Source: Novosphingobium sp.
Lineage (GTDB): Bacteria; Pseudomonadota; Alphaproteobacteria; Sphingomonadales; Sphingomonadaceae
Length of the DNA stretch: 64,000 nt
Assembly: GCA_016719755.1 (NCBI GenBank)
Contig: JADJYM010000015.1
Location: 124,001-188,000, forward strand
Direction of reading: 5' to 3'
The translations under genes and the position numbers were made by a program. Shown in pieces: positions 60,849-64,000 of this stretch. The notes beneath the pieces were generated by a model that saw nothing but the letters and a program-made list of their open reading frames with translations, had not been told where the DNA came from and ran no database searches. The stretch's first letter is position 1; each line of letters opens with the position of its first letter.

Positions 60849-60900
60849 CGTCATTGCGAGGGGGCAAGACTACCGCGCGGCTGTGCCGCTCGCAATGACG
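60849..60900. repeat. Inverted repeat with CGTCATTGCGAG arms
   Basis: Perfect 12-base arms (60849-60860 and 60889-60900) around a 28-base interior that can also fold partly. It lies between rppH and the hydrolase gene. The right arm recurs at 45014-45025. Palindromes of this form are dispersed in many alphaproteobacterial intergenic regions. Confidence 0.75.
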
Positions 60901-60929
60901 ATGGACCGGCTGTCAGACGCTGGCGACGG

Positions 60930-61874
60930 TCAGCGGGAAACCTTGCCCAGCATCAGCTTCATGGCGGCCATCACCCGGCCCATTTCGAACGCGGCGCTTG
61001 GCAGGGCCTTGCGGGTGGTCGAAAAATCGTGGGTCAGTCCCTCCATGTGAAGGTAGCAGGTGTCCACTCCCGCTTCGACCAGCTTGGCAGCCATGCGGCG
61101 CCCTTGGTCCTGCAAGGGATCGAGCCCCGCCGTGGCGACGATCGAAGGCGGCATCCCTTCGGCGCTGGCGTGGAGCGGGAAGGCGCGCGGATCGCCGCTC
61201 TTGGGCAGGTAGAGCGAATAGAACCAGTCCATCGCCAGCTTGGTGAGGAAGTGCCCTTCTGCGAATCGTTCCATCGATCCGTCCTGCGATTCGTCAGTCG
61301 CGGGATAAAGCAGGACCTGCAGCACCATCGGCACTTCCGCCGGCTTGTCGCACAGCGCCCGGGCGGTGACAGCGGCAAGATTTCCGCCAGCCGAACCGCC
61401 GATGGTAACGATGCCGGTCACCTGGCGCTCCAGTTCTGCAGGACTGGCCGCCAGCCAGCGTGCTGCCGCTTCGCAATCGTCCGGGGCGGCCGGGAAGGGG
61501 TGTTCGGGAGCGAGGCGGTAGTCGACCGCCAGGACCGGCAGATCGAGTTCCGCCGACAGTTCGGTGCATAGCGAATTGTGCGTATCGAGATCGCCGATCA
61601 CGAAGCCACCGCCGTGGAAGAACAGGATGACCGGCGAGGGATCGCGGCTTTCGCGCACGTCATAGAAGCGCACCGGAATATCGCCGGCAGGGCCGGGGCA
61701 GGCCAGGTCCTTGATGACCGCCATCGGGCGCGGGTCGGCCTCGGTCATCGCCTTCATGGCGAGATAACCGGCGCGCTGTTCTTCCGCGATCAGAGCCTCG
61801 GGCGGGGGCAGGCTGTTCACCAGGGCAAGAAAGCCCTGCACATCTTCGCGGATGAAGGGGGTGGAATCGGCCAT
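60930..61874 (-). CDS. HSL-family alpha/beta hydrolase (esterase/lipase)
   Basis: 314-residue hormone-sensitive-lipase-type esterase. FFHGGGFVIGDLDTHN (HGGG oxyanion hole), VDYRLAPEHPFPAAPDD, nucleophile Ser in IGGSAGGNLAAV, Asp in AGLDPLQDQG and His in MEGLTHDFS. No signal peptide. Substrate unknown; family acts on short-chain acyl esters. Divergent from korA; the 184-base gap holds a GCAGG-N8-CCTGC inverted repeat (61907-61924). Confidence 0.9.
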   Translation of the reverse strand: MADSTPFIREDVQGFLALVNSLPPPEALIAEEQRAGYLAMKAMTEADPRPMAVIKDLACPGPAGDIPVRFYDVRESRDPSPVILFFHGGGFVIGDLDTHNSLCTELSAELDLPVLAVDYRLAPEHPFPAAPDDCEAAARWLAASPAELERQVTGIVTIGGSAGGNLAAVTARALCDKPAEVPMVLQVLLYPATDESQDGSMERFAEGHFLTKLAMDWFYSLYLPKSGDPRAFPLHASAEGMPPSIVATAGLDPLQDQGRRMAAKLVEAGVDTCYLHMEGLTHDFSTTRKALPSAAFEMGRVMAAMKLMLGKVSR

Positions 61875-62058
61875 GTCGGAAATCCTCTCGCGCTATCGTT
61901 TAATCGGCAGGTTAAATTGCCTGCGGCGTCTTGACTAGCCGCCTTGCGACGCCTTTGGTGAGTTTGGTGTGCAGCAGTTTTTCTTCATTGCGCGCAGGGA
62001 AGGGAGGGGACTAGGGCGCTTCTTGAGAGGCATCCAGTCTGCCTGACAAGGAAAGAGC

Positions 62059-63930
62059 ATGGCAACGCAATTGGCCGAATCCGATACCCGTACCGGCAAC
62101 GCTCCCGAAGCTGTCGTCGTCCGCTTTGCGGGCGACTCAGGCGACGGTATGCAGCTGACCGGCGGGCAGTTCACGCTGTCAACCGCGCTGGCGGGCAACG
62201 ACCTGGCGACCTTTCCGGATTTCCCCGCCGAAATCCGCGCGCCGCAGGGCACGCTGTTTGGGGTCTCGGCTTTCCAGATCAACTTCGGTTCGACCGAGAT
62301 CGACACCGCAGGCGATGCGCCCGACGTGCTGGTCGCGATGAATCCTGCGGCGCTGAAGACCAACGTGGGCGCGCTCAAGCCGGGCGGCCTGATCATCGCC
62401 GACACGGGCGAGTTCAACAAGCGCAACCTTGAAAAGGCCAAGTACGCGGTCAGTCCGCTCGAAGACGGCAGCCTGTCAAAGTGGAACGTGCTGGCCTTCG
62501 ATATCAGCGCGCTGACGCTGGAATCGGTCAAACCCTTTGGTCTGGGCAACAAGGAAGCCCTGCGCTGCAAGAACATGTGGACGCTGGGGCTGGCGTTGTG
62601 GATGTTCGACCGCGATCGCGCCCCGCTGATCGACTGGCTCAACGCCAAGTTCAAGAAGAACCCGGTGCTGGCCGAAGCCAACATCGCGGCGCTCAATGCC
62701 GGACATGCCTATGGCGAGACGGCGGAGATCGGCGGTCAGCTGCACAAGGTCCACCTTGACCCCGTGGCCTCGCCCGCTGGCCTTTATCGCACCATTACCG
62801 GCGCTGAAGCCGTGGCTCTGGGCCTCGTCGCGGGTGCGCAGCTGGCGCACTTGCCGATGTTCTTCGGTGGCTATCCAATTACGCCGGCCAGCTCGATCCT
62901 GCACTACCTTGCGGGCATGAAGGAATTCGGCGTCACCACCTTTCAGGCGGAAGACGAGATCGCGGCCATCGCGGCGGCTATCGGTGCCAGCTATGCCGGC
63001 AGCCTTGGCGTCACGTCCTCGTCCGGGCCGGGCATCGCGCTGAAGGGTGAGGCGATGGGCCTGGCGGTGATGACCGAACTGCCGCTGGTGATCGTCAATT
63101 CGCAGCGCGGTGGCCCTTCAACCGGTCTGCCGACCAAGACCGAGCAATCGGATCTCTACCAGGCGGTCTATGGCCGAAACGGCGATACCCCGCTGCCGGT
63201 GATCGCCGCGCGCAGCCCCGGCGATGCCTTTGAATGCGCGATCGAGGCTTGCCGACTGGCCGTGCAGTACATGACGCCCGTGATGCTTCTTACCGATGGC
63301 TATATCGCCAACGCGGCAGAGCCGTGGGCCGTGCCGAACCCGGACAATTACGCGCCGTTCCCGGCGGCGTTCCTGCAGGAGCCCAACGGCCCTGACGGAA
63401 CTCTGCTGCCTTATGCCCGCGACGAAAAGGGCGCCCGCCCGTGGATCAAGCCGGGCACGCCGGGTCTGATGCACCGCATCGGCGGGATCGAGAAGAACCC
63501 CGGCACGGGCAACCTTGATTACTCGCCCGCTGCCCACCAGACCATGACTGATGCCCGCAAGGCGAAAGTCGATGGCGTGGCCAAGGGCATTCCGGCGCAG
63601 GAAGTCACCCTGGGCACAGCGGGCGGCAAGCTTGCGGTGGTCGGCTGGGGATCGACCTATGGCCCGATCCATCAGGCGGTCCGTCGTTTGCGCGCAAAGG
63701 GCGTGGACGTCAGCCACATCCATGTCCGCCACATCTGGCCCATGCCAGAAAACCTCGGCGATCTGCTGCGCAGTTACGAGAAGATCCTTGTGCCCGAAAT
63801 GAACACCGGCCAGTTCAAGACCGTGCTGCGCGACCAGTTCCTGGTCGACGCGCGGCCCTACAACAAGGTGAGCGGCCAGCCATTCACCATCGCCGAAATC
63901 GAAGCCGCGATCGAAGGAGTTCTGGCATGA
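62059..63930 (+). CDS. korA: 2-oxoglutarate:ferredoxin oxidoreductase, alpha subunit (2-oxoacid:acceptor oxidoreductase)
   Basis: Oxidative decarboxylation of a 2-oxoacid to acyl-CoA with reduction of ferredoxin. 623 residues: an N-terminal gamma-like domain (VVVRFAGDSGDGMQLTGGQF, ADTGEFNKRNLEK) fused to an alpha domain (FFGGYPITPASSILHYLAG, TSSSGPGIALKGEAMGLAV, NSQRGGPSTGLPTKTEQSDL). Such fused KorA pairs with Kor[14 protein letters not shown] precedes the start. korB overlaps its stop by 4 bases. 2-Oxoglutarate is the usual substrate of this fused type; other 2-oxoacids not excluded. Confidence 0.93.
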   Translation: MATQLAESDTRTGNAPEAVVVRFAGDSGDGMQLTGGQFTLSTALAGNDLATFPDFPAEIRAPQGTLFGVSAFQINFGSTEIDTAGDAPDVLVAMNPAALKTNVGALKPGGLIIADTGEFNKRNLEKAKYAVSPLEDGSLSKWNVLAFDISALTLESVKPFGLGNKEALRCKNMWTLGLALWMFDRDRAPLIDWLNAKFKKNPVLAEANIAALNAGHAYGETAEIGGQLHKVHLDPVASPAGLYRTITGAEAVALGLVAGAQLAHLPMFFGGYPITPASSILHYLAGMKEFGVTTFQAEDEIAAIAAAIGASYAGSLGVTSSSGPGIALKGEAMGLAVMTELPLVIVNSQRGGPSTGLPTKTEQSDLYQAVYGRNGDTPLPVIAARSPGDAFECAIEACRLAVQYMTPVMLLTDGYIANAAEPWAVPNPDNYAPFPAAFLQEPNGPDGTLLPYARDEKGARPWIKPGTPGLMHRIGGIEKNPGTGNLDYSPAAHQTMTDARKAKVDGVAKGIPAQEVTLGTAGGKLAVVGWGSTYGPIHQAVRRLRAKGVDVSHIHVRHIWPMPENLGDLLRSYEKILVPEMNTGQFKTVLRDQFLVDARPYNKVSGQPFTIAEIEAAIEGVLA

Positions 63931-64000
63931 ACGAGATGACCAAGATCGCCGTCCAGACCACGCTCAAGGACTGGGAATCCGATCAGGAAGTGCGCTGGTG
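63927..64000 (+). CDS. korB: 2-oxoacid:ferredoxin oxidoreductase beta subunit, 3'-truncated by window edge
   Basis: First 24 codons only. Starts ATGA, overlapping the korA stop by 4 bases. The visible N-terminus MNEMTKIAVQTTLKDWESDQ then EVRW matches KorB, where a Cys-Pro-Gly-Cys-Gly thiamine/cluster motif follows immediately. Assignment rests on this start and on position after korA. Confidence 0.85.
   Translation, partial: MNEMTKIAVQTTLKDWESDQEVRW

Noticed and set aside
61907..61924. GCAGG-N8-CCTGC inverted repeat between the hydrolase and korA as an operator
   Set aside because: Short arms and no adjacent regulator; noted in the hydrolase entry but too weak to call as a regulatory site.

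Overview
GC-rich (about two thirds G+C), densely packed chromosomal DNA of an alphaproteobacterium, most likely order Sphingomonadales (a Novosphingobium/Erythrobacteraceae-like organism). The lineage call is inferred from gene content and order: a TonB-dependent receptor, many dipeptidyl-peptidase/lipoprotein-type envelope genes, sdhCDA, rpsF-rpsR-rplI, korAB, and short palindromic repeats of the kind found in sphingomonad genomes. I see no insertion sequence, prophage, tRNA, rRNA or CRISPR array. No gene-free stretch exceeds 300 bases.

Layout. 1-3.2 kb: end of an S9 peptidase, a DUF1287 protein, a palindromic repeat and asd. 3.2-7.3 kb: a marR-emrA-emrB efflux operon with a well-formed promoter/operator, divergent from an alpha/beta hydrolase. 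7.3-10.1 kb: AMP nucleosidase and the ribosomal operon rpsF-rpsR-rplI with its terminator. 10.2-14.4 kb: small envelope and unknown genes and a frameshifted Mur ligase. 14.4-19.8 kb: LD-carboxypeptidase, fabD-fabG, dnaN and small unknown genes. 19.8-23.6 kb: a quinone-reductase-like enzyme coupled to an amidohydrolase, and an acyltransferase.

23.7-27.6 kb: a phaC-phaZ-fpr operon whose synthase and depolymerase resemble the medium-chain-length polyhydroxyalkanoate enzymes of Pseudomonas. 27.7-32.8 kb: two tandem PAS-GGDEF-EAL-PilZ cyclic-di-GMP proteins. 32.9-35.7 kb: lepA and a frameshifted bamD. 35.7-39.0 kb: an Rrf2 regulator, a YezD-family small protein and a TonB-dependent receptor. 39.1-44.2 kb: recN, two secreted proteins and ligA. 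44.3-45.0 kb: a lone Flp pilin, too short for most ORF cut-offs, and a CinA-like protein without its catalytic serine.

45.0-48.4 kb: a tightly coupled SDR / subclass B3 metallo-beta-lactamase / prmA / EamA operon. 48.5-51.2 kb: sdhC-sdhD-sdhA closed by a terminator, with no sdhB following. 51.3-57.0 kb: a lactate-dehydrogenase-like flavoenzyme, a zinc metallopeptidase, 3-hydroxybutyrate dehydrogenase and an M28 peptidase. 57.1-60.8 kb: guaB coupled to an rsmB-like methyltransferase, a TPR protein and rppH. 60.9-64.0 kb: an HSL-type hydrolase, then korA and the start of korB.

Two conserved genes (the Mur ligase and bamD) each carry a single-base frameshift. Because bamD is normally essential, residual sequencing or assembly indels are a likely cause and coordinates should be read with that in mind. 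I found no wholly new system. The most unusual items are the phaC-phaZ-fpr operon, the tandem c-di-GMP proteins with divergent signature residues, the Rrf2-YezD-TonB locus with a palindromic operator, the B3 beta-lactamase inside a housekeeping operon, and the near-leaderless marR promoter/operator.
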